A stretch of DNA of 64,000 bases from Candidatus Trichofilum aggregatum (GTDB taxonomy: Bacteria > Chloroflexota > Anaerolineae > Promineifilales > Promineifilaceae): positions 24,505 through 88,504 of the forward strand of contig JADJUV010000019.1 in NCBI GenBank assembly GCA_016716885.1, read 5' to 3'. Position numbers and translations under genes: made by a program. Position 1 is the first letter of the stretch; each line of letters starts with the position of its first letter. The notes beneath the pieces were generated by a model. The model saw nothing but the letters and a program-made list of their open reading frames with translations. It was not told the origin of the DNA and did not search any database. Shown one piece after another: positions 36,446 to 44,973 of the stretch.

Positions 36446-37291
36446 ATGGGTAAACGACGTAAACGACCAGAAATTTTCGCCCCGGCTACCTGGCGACTGC
36501 TTTACACGGGTACACAAGATGGCCCGACGAACCTGGCTCTAGATGAAGCCATCTTAGAGGCGGTTGCTGCTGGGGCCTGTCCGCCGACCTTGCGCTTTTA
36601 TGATTTTAACCCGATCACCATATCGTTGGGTTATGAACAAGAGTGGGATGGGCTGGATTTTGATATTTGTGCCGAAGAAGGGTGGCAAGTGGTGCGCCGC
36701 CCCAGTGACAGTCGGTGTATCATGCACGCCGATGATCTAAATTATGCTTTGTATTTGCCGTTGTCTGATCCGAGAGCGGCAGGGGACGCGGCCGCGACTG
36801 CGCGGCGCTTCAACTTTGGCCTGGAATACGGCCTCATCAACCTGGGCATTGATCCGTCACGGATGCAAACTTTTTACCAGGATACGGGTGAATTGGGTTT
36901 TGGCAGTTTTGATGGCCCTTCTATTTATAATGTCGAGGTGGGTCAGGTGACATTGATCGCTGGTGCCCAATGGCGATCTGGGAACGCTATGTTGCAACAT
37001 GGCTCACTGCCCCTGAGCGGCGACGCTACTCGTCTTTGTCAAGCCTTGTTTTTCGATTTGCCGGGCCAACGAATGGCAATCCAGATTCGGTTTGGCCGAC
37101 GGGCTACGGCGTTAAATATCGCCTTGGGTCACGACAAGACCTTCAGCGAAACCAGCGAAGCCCTCGTTCAGGGGTTAGGCGAGGCGCTAGACCTGACTTT
37201 TGCCCCGGATACCTTAACCCCGGCTGAACAAGAACGAGCCAATCAGTTGCGCCCTAAGTATGCCAGTGAAAGCTGGACGAAAAAGTTTTAA
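36446..37291 (+). CDS. Lipoate-protein ligase A / octanoyltransferase-like protein with altered active site
   Basis: 281 residues of the BPL/LplA fold: NLALDEAILEAV, LRFYDFNPITISLGYEQ, MLQHGSLPL. In usual enzymes the substrate loop reads RRxTGGGxxxH or RRPTGGRAILH and a catalytic Lys precedes GSAQ. Here the loop is RRPSDSRCIMHADDLNY (residues 84 on), without the two glycines, and the second motif is VTLIAGAQWRSG, with no Lys just before AGAQ. It may act on another substrate, bind without catalysis, or be decaying, although the frame is intact. A clear terminator follows. ATG 36446 has an AAGGGG upstream. Confidence 0.75.
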   Translation: MGKRRKRPEIFAPATWRLLYTGTQDGPTNLALDEAILEAVAAGACPPTLRFYDFNPITISLGYEQEWDGLDFDICAEEGWQVVRRPSDSRCIMHADDLNYALYLPLSDPRAAGDAAATARRFNFGLEYGLINLGIDPSRMQTFYQDTGELGFGSFDGPSIYNVEVGQVTLIAGAQWRSGNAMLQHGSLPLSGDATRLCQALFFDLPGQRMAIQIRFGRRATALNIALGHDKTFSETSEALVQGLGEALDLTFAPDTLTPAEQERANQLRPKYASESWTKKF

Positions 37292-37294
37292 TAA

Positions 37295-37336
37295 AAACAG
37301 GCAGCCGATGGTTATCATCGGCTGCCTGTTTGTTTT
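37295..37336 (+). terminator. Rho-independent terminator
   Basis: AACAGGCAGCCGATG pairs with CATCGGCTGCCTGTT, with TTTGTTTT after it, 3 bp downstream of the lipoate-ligase-like stop. Confidence 0.88.
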
Positions 37337-37339
37337 ACG

Positions 37340-37410
37340 CCACTTTGGCGAAAATTAGTCCGACTTCTGAGAATCTCTCAATCTCTCAGTCTCTTAATCT
37401 CCCAAAATGA
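37340..37410. repeat. Dispersed repeat family B, copy 5 (right arm missing)
   Basis: TTTGGCGAAAATTAG, GACTTCTGAGAATCTC and three CTCTCAGT/CTCTTAAT units are present, but the closing CCAGAGG arm is absent. Confidence 0.55.
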
Positions 37411-37417
37411 TTATGCT

Positions 37418-38140
37418 TTAAGGGGTAGGAGTTACGGTAACGACGATATAACCCTTGGGTACAGCCGGTACGTAGGGTGGGGCGGGGGGCGGTGGCCCAT
37501 CCGTGAAGATAACTTCGGTAAACCCCAGGTTGCTCATAAAGGTGATCATGTAGGCTTCGGCGTTGGCCTGAGCGGTTTCTACGATGCCAGCTTCGTACGC
37601 GGCCGCGATAATTTCCGCCTCAGCCGCTTGCCGCACTTGTGTTTCCAGTTGCGGGTCAGAACTGGCAAACAAACCTGTATCCCGGTCAGCCACATAGGAG
37701 CGGCTGTTGTCTAGCACCGGCAAGGCAAACACCTCAGCCGAGGGCATATAAACCATGACTGTGTCCGGGTCTACGACTACCACATCGGTGGGTTGCATTT
37801 GGGCCAGATCAATACCCGCCACAACCGTGCCATGAGCCACAAAGATCAGGCTTTCACCTAACGCGCCCCAGAGGGCATCGGTATTCCGTTCGGCGGTCAC
37901 AACCTTATCAAAGGACATGGAAACGGTTTCCAGGCGGGCCAGATCGTTCACCTCGTTGACAATCGTAACCGGATCAGGCAAGATGACGGGCGTTGCGGGC
38001 ACAAATAAATCCTGTACTAAGTCACCAATGGGCTGAAGGGCGACTTCGGTCATTTTGTTGGCTCCGCTGACCACCGTATAAACAGCAAATGCGGCTACCA
38101 AAAAGAAGCCTATCAAAACCACATACATGAGATTACGCAT
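37418..38140 (-). CDS. DUF4230 membrane-anchored protein
   Basis: 240 residues from ATG 38140 (AGGAG upstream). One N-terminal membrane helix (VVLIGFFLVAAFAVYTVV), then an exported DUF4230 domain with FDKVVTAERNTDALWGALGESLIFVAHGTVVAGIDLAQM and DPDTVMVYMPSAEVF. A helical segment rich in Ala/Glu/Gln (~175-205) follows, with a C-terminal Pro/Val tail. The function of DUF4230 is unknown. It is the only minus-strand gene between two plus-strand genes and stands alone. Confidence 0.8.
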   Translation of the reverse strand: MRNLMYVVLIGFFLVAAFAVYTVVSGANKMTEVALQPIGDLVQDLFVPATPVILPDPVTIVNEVNDLARLETVSMSFDKVVTAERNTDALWGALGESLIFVAHGTVVAGIDLAQMQPTDVVVVDPDTVMVYMPSAEVFALPVLDNSRSYVADRDTGLFASSDPQLETQVRQAAEAEIIAAAYEAGIVETAQANAEAYMITFMSNLGFTEVIFTDGPPPPAPPYVPAVPKGYIVVTVTPTP

Positions 38141-38308
38141 CAACCTACTCCTTGTTCATCTGGTTCAGAGGCACTTGGGTGCTTGTCTGAGCGAGAACCT
38201 TACTCTACCATTTAGAGGGTTCAATCGTCATAGATTGTCCCTATCTACATAAGCAGACAGCCAAATCAATGGGCGCGTCACGTTGATAGCATAAGAAAGA
38301 AATAAGAA

Positions 38309-38593
38309 ATGATCGTTGCTACCTGTGTCATCAAGCTAAGTTTGGAAGGTGTTTTTTCGTTGAAGGATAAGCGCCGCATCGTGAAATCTATTCTGGCACG
38401 TTTGCCGCAACATTTCAACGTCGCGGCCGCGGAAGTTGATTATCATGATGCCTGGCATACAGCGGGTATCGGGCTGGCTACAGTGGGCACGGATGCCAGT
38501 TACCTGCATGGCCTGCTGGAAAAAGCCGTCACCTGGCTCGAAGACAATCGTCCTGATGTGCCTATTGAAGATTACGCCATCGAGATTTTTTAA
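38309..38593 (+). CDS. DUF503 / YlxP-like small protein
   Basis: 94 residues. The full DUF503 pattern is seen: VATCVIKLSLEGVFSLKDKRRIVKSILARL, FNVAAAEVDYHDAWHTAGIGLATVGTD and a C-terminal helix. In other bacteria YlxP sits beside infB/rbfA, whereas here it is isolated. Function unresolved, possibly in translation or RNA binding. The start lacks a canonical ribosome site but AAGAAAGAAATAAGAA precedes it. It contains a GCGGCCGC site. Confidence 0.85.
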   Translation: MIVATCVIKLSLEGVFSLKDKRRIVKSILARLPQHFNVAAAEVDYHDAWHTAGIGLATVGTDASYLHGLLEKAVTWLEDNRPDVPIEDYAIEIF

Positions 38594-38823
38594 CCACTGC
38601 GCCTGAAAGCCGTCTGAGTTTCGTCCATTAAGTTATGGCCTGCCGGGTATAATCGCCAGATAGAGGGACATTCCAGATGGGTTCAGTAGCCATCCCAATG
38701 ACGATATGTAATCGTTCGTAAACAAGTTCGCGAGATTGCGGCAGTCTTGGAGAAGGGCGCGATCTAAAAACCGCTAAGGAACAAAGATTCAAGAACCTGC
38801 GGAACTAGATGGAGACTGACGAG

Positions 38824-38985
38824 CTTTACCCAACTCCTTGGTATTGAGTCGGAAGACCCTCCCCTGCCCCCTTCCCCGGGGAAGGGGCGCAGGCTTTTGG
38901 CAGGCCCCAACCGGCAAATCCCGCCCTGGGGGCGGGGTTAGGGGTGGGGGTTTCCGGCGACAAACTGGTACGGAGAGTTGCTAAT
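38824..38985. repeat. Dispersed repeat family A, copy 5 (inverse orientation)
   Basis: CTTTACCCAACTCCTTGG and GAGTCGGAAGACCC (the complement of GGGTCTTCCGACTC) start it. CCCCGCCC/GGGGCGGGG tracts follow and GTTTCCGGCGACAAAC ends it, matching the left end of copies 3 and 6. The rest of 38594-39090 has no gene. Confidence 0.65.
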
Positions 38986-39090
38986 GCACATCGGCCTCTG
39001 AAAAATCTGTTTGTTTCCTTACTCCGTTGATGTAACCAGACATAAGCCATCCTTATGACGATATGGATGGTTTTTTATGAGAATAACCGT

Positions 39091-41535
39091 ATGAAGCGAA
39101 TCCGACCTTTGTTCACCCTTTTGTTACTTTGGCTCTGTTTTATGGGGCTGGTTTTGCCCGCGGCCGCGCAAGAAGATGATGAAACCGCCACCGATTCCCC
39201 GGGTATCAGCCTGGAAGTTGAGGCTGGCCTTGATAGCTACTACAAAGGTGAGGACTGGGTTCCGGTTCAGGTGACGGTGGCAAACAGTGGGCCATCCTTT
39301 GAAGGAACTTTGCTTATCCGGTTTGGGGCTACCCAAGAGGAGCAAACCTACACAGCGCCCGTTTCACTGCCCACCCAATCCAACAAACGAGTGACGTTGT
39401 ATGTCGCCATGACCACGTACACATCACGTCTGACGGTACAACTGTTGGACGAGGCGGGGGATCAGGTTGCCAGAACCACCAGTTCCCCGCTGAGCCGGAT
39501 GGAAGCAACCGATTTGCTCTATGCGGTGATCAGCCCCAATGGGGCCGAACTGGGTTTTTTGGAAGATGTGAGTGGCGGTCGCACGGATGCCAAAGTGGCC
39601 TTGTTAGAGCTGGATGATTTGCCAGCCGCGGCCGCGGGTTGGGACATGCTTGACGTACTCATCATCCATGATACCGATGTCAGCCAGATGACGGCGGAAC
39701 AGCAGGAAGCTCTGGATGGCTGGCTCAGTCTGGGGGGACAATTGGTGGTAGCCGGTGGGGCTGGCTGGCAAAAGACCGCGGCCGCGCTCACCGATTATTT
39801 GCCCGTAACCATTACCGGGAGCGAATCGGTGGCCGATTTGCCCGGTTTACGCACCCAAATTGGCTCTCCTTTTCGGGACGATGGCCCTTATCTGGTCACA
39901 ACCAGTACCCTGAGTAATGGTGAATTGTTATACCATGAAGATGGCCTGCCTTTATTGGCGCGACGAGAGTGGGGACGCGGCCGCGTCTACTTCCTGGCCC
40001 TTGATCCCACCCTGGCCCCTCTGGCCGATTGGGATGGTAGCCCTCTCCTGTGGCAAACTATCGCCGGTGTGGCCCCACGCCTGCCCTTTTGGGCCAACGG
40101 TTTCAGCAATACCTACGCCGCCAGCGAAGCCGTCAAAAACATTCCTACCCTGGCTTTGCCCTCAGCCATCTTACTCCTCTGTTTTATGGGCGTTTACGTC
40201 GTCCTGATTGGCCCGGTTAACTACCTGGTACTCAAACGGCTCAAACGGCGCGAATGGGCCTGGATCACGATTCCGGCCACTATTCTGGTTTTTACCGCCT
40301 GCGCCTACCTCACCGGTTTTGGCCTCAAAGGTAACAATCTAATTTTGCACCAGATGAATGTGGCCTATGGACAGGCCAACAGCCCCGCCTTACGGGTCAA
40401 CTCCCTTGTCGCCCTCTACTCGCCCCGACGGGCTACTTACGACTTTATCTTGCCTGGGGATGTGATGGCTTTACCCTTCACCCAGGGATTCGGCCCCGGA
40501 TTTGTGGGCACCGGCAATGTCAACGCCATCGAGCGGGGCACTAACCTCATCTTGCGTGATGTGCGGATAGATGTCAGTGATAGCCAGACTTTTATGGTAG
40601 AAAGTTATCGGTTAGCGCCTGAAATTAACAGTGATGTGCGCCTGATTCTGCAAAATGGCAAGTTTGAACTCAACATTACCGTGCGTAATGACAGTCAGAT
40701 AACCCTGGAAAATGCCGTCTTGCTCTATGGTTCAACGATGCATAGTCTGAACGATTTGGAACCAGGGGAAGAAGCGAGCTGGAACCGTGCTCTCTCGGCT
40801 ACTGAAGCGGCCGCGACTGGATCAACGGTCTATAGCAGTTATGGCGGTTACACGTCGCCCCTGTTAAATAACGACCTGCAATTGTTGGGTACAAACAGCC
40901 CTTACGATGAGCCGGTGGCTTATTCGCGGCGGCAATTGTTGGAGGCGATGCACCAGGATTTATATTATGGCGGTTCTGGTAGTTACCTCATTCCCAGGGG
41001 CGTGGTGACGCTTATTGGCTGGAGCGAAGACCAATTATTGGAGATGACCGTGGATTCGCGCCGGGGACAGGAGCAAGTGGCCTCAACGCTCTATTTTTTG
41101 GAATTGCCCATGACACAAACACAAGTTAGCGGCCGCGATATCATCATCCCCAAAACGATGCTCTCCTGGGATATTCTGGCTAACAATGGGCAGTATGGCG
41201 GGTTAGGCATTGAAGACATTACCCTTTACAACGGTTCCGTCGAGTACGAGTTTCAACCTATCCCGGAACTCGCTACCATGTCCGTCAACACCTTGCAATT
41301 AATCCTTACCCGACAATCCTACTCAACTTCCTCTTTGCCCAGCGTCAGCGTCTGGAACTGGACAAGCGACGAATGGAACGACATCCCTCTGGCTGATTGG
41401 GGTACATTTAACCTGGCCGAACCGGCTAACTTTATTGGCCCGGGTAATCGGGTACGCCTGCGGCTGGAAAACAACACCCAGAACAGCATCGATATTCGCT
41501 TTTTCCATCCCGTTTTCCGGGGTGACGTGGAATAA
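39091..41535 (+). CDS. Large membrane-anchored extracytoplasmic protein of an ABC cluster
   Basis: 814 residues from ATG 39091 (an upstream in-frame ATG at 39055 would precede the signal peptide). Signal LFTLLLLWLCFMGLVLPAAAQ, a beta-rich domain, then an alpha/beta domain with WDMLDVLIIHDTDVSQM and LVVAGGAGW like GATase-1/ThuA-type folds. Two membrane helices follow at roughly 370-425 (ALPSAILLLCFMGVYVVLIGPVNY and WAWITIPATILVFTACAYLTGFGL), then a second extracytoplasmic beta domain to the end. No catalytic triad is evident. The ATPase starts 5 bp after the stop, so this is surely part of the exporter operon, perhaps as a substrate-handling partner. Confidence 0.75.
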   Translation: MKRIRPLFTLLLLWLCFMGLVLPAAAQEDDETATDSPGISLEVEAGLDSYYKGEDWVPVQVTVANSGPSFEGTLLIRFGATQEEQTYTAPVSLPTQSNKRVTLYVAMTTYTSRLTVQLLDEAGDQVARTTSSPLSRMEATDLLYAVISPNGAELGFLEDVSGGRTDAKVALLELDDLPAAAAGWDMLDVLIIHDTDVSQMTAEQQEALDGWLSLGGQLVVAGGAGWQKTAAALTDYLPVTITGSESVADLPGLRTQIGSPFRDDGPYLVTTSTLSNGELLYHEDGLPLLARREWGRGRVYFLALDPTLAPLADWDGSPLLWQTIAGVAPRLPFWANGFSNTYAASEAVKNIPTLALPSAILLLCFMGVYVVLIGPVNYLVLKRLKRREWAWITIPATILVFTACAYLTGFGLKGNNLILHQMNVAYGQANSPALRVNSLVALYSPRRATYDFILPGDVMALPFTQGFGPGFVGTGNVNAIERGTNLILRDVRIDVSDSQTFMVESYRLAPEINSDVRLILQNGKFELNITVRNDSQITLENAVLLYGSTMHSLNDLEPGEEASWNRALSATEAAATGSTVYSSYGGYTSPLLNNDLQLLGTNSPYDEPVAYSRRQLLEAMHQDLYYGGSGSYLIPRGVVTLIGWSEDQLLEMTVDSRRGQEQVASTLYFLELPMTQTQVSGRDIIIPKTMLSWDILANNGQYGGLGIEDITLYNGSVEYEFQPIPELATMSVNTLQLILTRQSYSTSSLPSVSVWNWTSDEWNDIPLADWGTFNLAEPANFIGPGNRVRLRLENNTQNSIDIRFFHPVFRGDVE

Positions 41536-41540
41536 AAACT

Positions 41541-42494
41541 ATGGCCGCAATCATTGAAACCAAAGGTTTAACCAAACAATACGGCAAATTAACCGCCCTT
41601 AATGAACTCACCATCACCGTGGAAGAAGGTTCGGTGGTTGGGTTCATCGGGCCAAATGGGGCGGGTAAAACCACAACCATGCGCATTTTGACCACCTTGT
41701 TGCGCCCCACACGTGGCGAGGCGTATGTGGCGGGTTTCTCCGTCGAGAAAGAGCCGGATCAGGTGCGCCGGGCCATTGGTTATATGCCTGATTATTTTGG
41801 GGTGTATGAAGATATGAAGGTGTGGGAATATCTGGATTTTTTTGCCGCCTGTTATGGCGTACCGGCCACGCAGCGCCTGGGCATGATTGATGACTTGCTT
41901 TCCCTGGTAGATTTGAACCACAAAAAAGAGGATTTTGTGGAAAACCTTAGCCGAGGGATGAAACAGCGGCTTTGTCTGGCGCGTACCCTGGCCCATGATC
42001 CGCAAATTTTAATTCTGGATGAACCCGCCAGTGGTCTTGATCCTCGCGCCCGCATCGAGATGCGCGAATTGTTGCGTGAACTGAAAACGCTGGGCAAAAC
42101 TATCTTCTTCTCCTCCCATATTCTGTCTGAGGTAGCGGATATTTGCACGAGCATTGCCATTTTGGAAGCGGGTAACTTGATTGCTCATGGCGATATTGAG
42201 GAGATGAAGAAGCGCTTGCGTAGTCACCGGCTGATTCAACTGCGGGTGCTGGGAGAGACAGAACTGGCCCAGAAAATATTGGTGGAGTCAGGGTTGGTGT
42301 TGCAAATGATGGCGGGAACCGAATACAACTTGCCCGCGGGCACGGTACGGTTTGATTTTAGCGGCAATGACCAGGAACTCAGCCAGCTTTTGGGCCAGAT
42401 GATGAAGGCGGATATCCCCATCATCAGTTTTAGTGAAGAGACGGGTGATTTGGAAGATGTGTTCTTGCATGTGACGAAAGGGATTGTGCAGTAG
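41541..42494 (+). CDS. ABC transporter ATP-binding protein
   Basis: 317 residues. Walker A GPNGAGKTTTMRIL, Q-loop region YMPDYFGVYEDM, signature LSRGMKQRLCLARTLAHDP, Walker B ILILDEPASGLDPRARIEM and switch His in FSSHILSEVADI. The C-terminal ~90 residues are the usual CcmA/NatA extension. It lies between the large anchored protein (5 bp gap) and two paralogous permeases, so it likely energises both. Confidence 0.93.
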   Translation: MAAIIETKGLTKQYGKLTALNELTITVEEGSVVGFIGPNGAGKTTTMRILTTLLRPTRGEAYVAGFSVEKEPDQVRRAIGYMPDYFGVYEDMKVWEYLDFFAACYGVPATQRLGMIDDLLSLVDLNHKKEDFVENLSRGMKQRLCLARTLAHDPQILILDEPASGLDPRARIEMRELLRELKTLGKTIFFSSHILSEVADICTSIAILEAGNLIAHGDIEEMKKRLRSHRLIQLRVLGETELAQKILVESGLVLQMMAGTEYNLPAGTVRFDFSGNDQELSQLLGQMMKADIPIISFSEETGDLEDVFLHVTKGIVQ

Positions 42495-42570
42495 GCAGAA
42501 GTTTCGAGTTTCGAGTTTGAAGTTCCGAGTCAGGAACTCGAAACTCGAAACTCCGAACTCGAAACTCAAC
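42494..42570. repeat. TTTCGAG-unit palindrome between ABC genes
   Basis: GTTTCGAGTTTCGAGTTTG and complementary ACTCGAAACTCGAAACTC arms form a long hairpin in the 77 bp between ATPase and permease. Related to 1655-1732. Confidence 0.65.
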
Positions 42571-42571
42571 C

Positions 42572-43531
42572 ATGGCTGAATTATCACTTAGACAACGGAT
42601 GACAGAGGGGGTTCGCGGCCGCGTGCTCAGCCTGGCCCAAAACCCTATCATGATCAAAGAGCTACGGAGCCGGATGCGTGGTAGCCGCGCCTTTGTCGTG
42701 TTGACCGTCTACCTGCTGTTCATGGTGAGCCTCATTGCCCTGATCTACGTTCCCATCACCTTGTCCGTTCGGTCACGCAGCGGGCCAGACCTGGCCGATG
42801 TGGGTAAATTCGTTTTTGCCATGATCGTACTGGTGCAGATATTCCTGGTGGTCTTTATGGCCCCGGCGTTTACAGCGGGGGCCATCAGCGGCGAAAAACA
42901 GAACCAGAGCTACGATTTGTTACGTACCACCTTGTTGACTCCCCGCCAACTGGTGACAGGCAAAATCTTATCGGCGTTGGGCTATGTTTTTCTACTCATT
43001 TTTGCTTCTGTGCCGTTACAAAGCATGGCCTTTCTCTTGGGGGGCATTGCCCTACCGGAACTGTTGATTGCCCAACTGCTGGTCTTTGTGTCGGCGGTAG
43101 CTTATGCCTTGATTGGTTTGTACTTTTCCACGGTAATGCGGACAACTATTGGTTCAACGGTAGCCACGTACGCGGCCGCGCTCTTTCTTCTCGTGGGCAT
43201 CCCCATTACCCTTCTTTTTTTCACTTGGATGAACGACATTGTGTTCTACAGTTACTCCCTATTTGCCCGTTCCTGGCAAGTAGAAGCGTTGTCTCAATAT
43301 GGGATGATGGGCCTGGCCTCGTTTAACTTGCCCCTGACTGTCGCCGTTAGCGAGATTTCTTTGTTGGAGCATAACTCCTACTGGGGGTTTACCACCTCTG
43401 TTTATGGCGGTTCTGTGTCTCATACCATCTGGTTACCTTCACCGTGGTATCTTTATCTATTCTGGTATTCACTGATTGCCTTATTTCTTTATCTCGCTTG
43501 TGTGCGCCGCATCAGCCGGATACCCAATTGA
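42572..43531 (+). CDS. ABC-2 type permease (paralogue 1)
   Basis: 319 residues, about six membrane helices. An N-terminal cytoplasmic segment NPIMIKELRSRMRGSRAFVVLTVYLL opens it, the family's SGEKQNQSYDLLRTTLLTPRQLVTGKI coupling motif lies between helices 2 and 3, and STVMRTTIGSTVATYAAAL follows. It probably heterodimerises with 43839-44801, which shares each of these motifs. The start ATG has no strong ribosome site because the preceding repeat occupies the leader. Confidence 0.88.
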   Translation: MAELSLRQRMTEGVRGRVLSLAQNPIMIKELRSRMRGSRAFVVLTVYLLFMVSLIALIYVPITLSVRSRSGPDLADVGKFVFAMIVLVQIFLVVFMAPAFTAGAISGEKQNQSYDLLRTTLLTPRQLVTGKILSALGYVFLLIFASVPLQSMAFLLGGIALPELLIAQLLVFVSAVAYALIGLYFSTVMRTTIGSTVATYAAALFLLVGIPITLLFFTWMNDIVFYSYSLFARSWQVEALSQYGMMGLASFNLPLTVAVSEISLLEHNSYWGFTTSVYGGSVSHTIWLPSPWYLYLFWYSLIALFLYLACVRRISRIPN

Positions 43532-43577
43532 AGCCACCGGGCCAGCCTGGTTTAATCTTTACAATTGAACGAGTCCA

Positions 43578-43796
43578 GTTTTACGAAAGGTGGACATATA
43601 TTTTTATGACAAGTCTCACCCTTCGTTTGTCGCCGGAAATCCCCATCCTAACCCCTGTCCCCCAGGGGCGGGGAACTTTCTGGGCGCGGTTCAGGCCCCG
43701 AAAAACCCCAGCTTAAGTCCCCTTCCCCGGGAAGGGGGTCAGGGGGGATGGGTCTTCCGACTAAACCGGCTAAGGACTTGTGTAAAGCTGTACTAG
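43578..43796. repeat. Dispersed repeat family A, copy 6
   Basis: Both ends nearly identical to copy 3: TTTTACGAAAGGTGGACAT and TCGTTTGTCGCCGGAAA on the left, GGGTCTTCCGACT and GTAAAGCTGTACTAG on the right. The interior is shorter and lacks the long hairpin. It sits between two permease genes of one operon, so it must be transcribed. Confidence 0.75.
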
Positions 43797-43838
43797 GCTA
43801 ACCTCTTTCGACGATCCGTAACGCACGAATGAAACATT

Positions 43839-44801
43839 ATGTCTGAAGCAACACCTGCCACTCCCACAACCTCAACCTTGCCGACTCCGTCCTGGCGTGT
43901 CTCGGTGAACCAGCTCTGGCAAAACCCCATGACGATGAAGGAGCTACGGGCAAGAATGCGCGGCCGCAGGGCCTTTGTCATTCTTACCCTTTATTTGCTC
44001 CTCATGTGTGGCTTCGTGGCCGTCTTGTATCTGGGTTTTGCCATTGGTAGCAACAACCGCAGCAGCGAGTCCCGCATCGCGGGCAAAACCATTTTCACCA
44101 CCATACTCGGCATCCAGGCTTTTCTGGCCGTCTTTATCAGCCCGGCATTCACCGCCGCCAGCATCACAGGCGAAAAAGAGCGACAAACCTACGATTTACT
44201 CCGTACAACCTTGCTTTCGGCCCGCGCTCTGGTGACCGGCAAACTGTTTTCGGCCCTGAGCTACGTCTTATTGCTGATTTTGGCCGCTATTCCTCTCCAG
44301 AGTGTGGCTTTTTTGTTGGGCGGGGTCTCCTTTATCGAACTGTTTGTCTCCCAACTCCTGATGGTGGTTTCCGCCATCACGTTTGGCATGATGGGCATCT
44401 ATATCTCTAGCCTGATGCGTACTACCATCGCGGCTACCGTTACAACCTACGCCCTGGTTTTGCTCTCAGTAGTGGGAATACCAGTGCTAGCCCTCTTTAT
44501 TCTTCCGTTTATGTCTTTGCTGATGGCTCCGGGTGCTCCAGTTACCTTGCCACCCTGGACATCTGTGGTGTTGGTATATGTGGCCCTGGCGCTGGGTTCG
44601 CTGAATTTGCCCGCTACCTTAATCGCCAGTGATGTTTTTCTCACCCAGTATGGGGCAATTTTTTACTATACTGATACGATTGATAGTTATACCATCGTGA
44701 TCTTATCGCCCTGGTGGATTTACCTGTTGGCCTACAGTGTGCTGGCCTTGTTGTTTTTCTGGGCCAGTATCCGCCGGGTGAAACAAATATCGAATGTTTG
44801 A
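43839..44801 (+). CDS. ABC-2 type permease (paralogue 2)
   Basis: 320 residues with the same layout as the upstream permease: NPMTMKELRARMRGRRAFVILTLYLLL, TGEKERQTYDLLRTTLLSARALVTGKL, SSLMRTTIAATVTTYALVLL and six hydrophobic helices. The pair arose by duplication. The gap to the first permease is filled by a family A repeat. The start is supported by the alignment with paralogue 1, whose conserved part begins at the same distance from the N-terminus. Confidence 0.88.
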   Translation: MSEATPATPTTSTLPTPSWRVSVNQLWQNPMTMKELRARMRGRRAFVILTLYLLLMCGFVAVLYLGFAIGSNNRSSESRIAGKTIFTTILGIQAFLAVFISPAFTAASITGEKERQTYDLLRTTLLSARALVTGKLFSALSYVLLLILAAIPLQSVAFLLGGVSFIELFVSQLLMVVSAITFGMMGIYISSLMRTTIAATVTTYALVLLSVVGIPVLALFILPFMSLLMAPGAPVTLPPWTSVVLVYVALALGSLNLPATLIASDVFLTQYGAIFYYTDTIDSYTIVILSPWWIYLLAYSVLALLFFWASIRRVKQISNV

Positions 44802-44973
44802 CGTTTGATAAATACGGCCCAAGGAAACCACGAATTGGAATGAACAATTTTCGGAGTAACTGGTTAGCCGGAGCTTCTTGTACAGTTAAAGCCGGTGCGA
44901 CTCGCGGATTCTTTAGTCAGCGAAATCGGCTTAGTCTGGGCTAGATTTTCTGGTTTAACAGGTTAGGAAGATC

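Noticed and set aside
38641..38665. Promoter at CCGGGTATAATCGCC
   Set aside because: A TATAAT is present but no -35 partner and no gene follows within 400 bp on the same strand.
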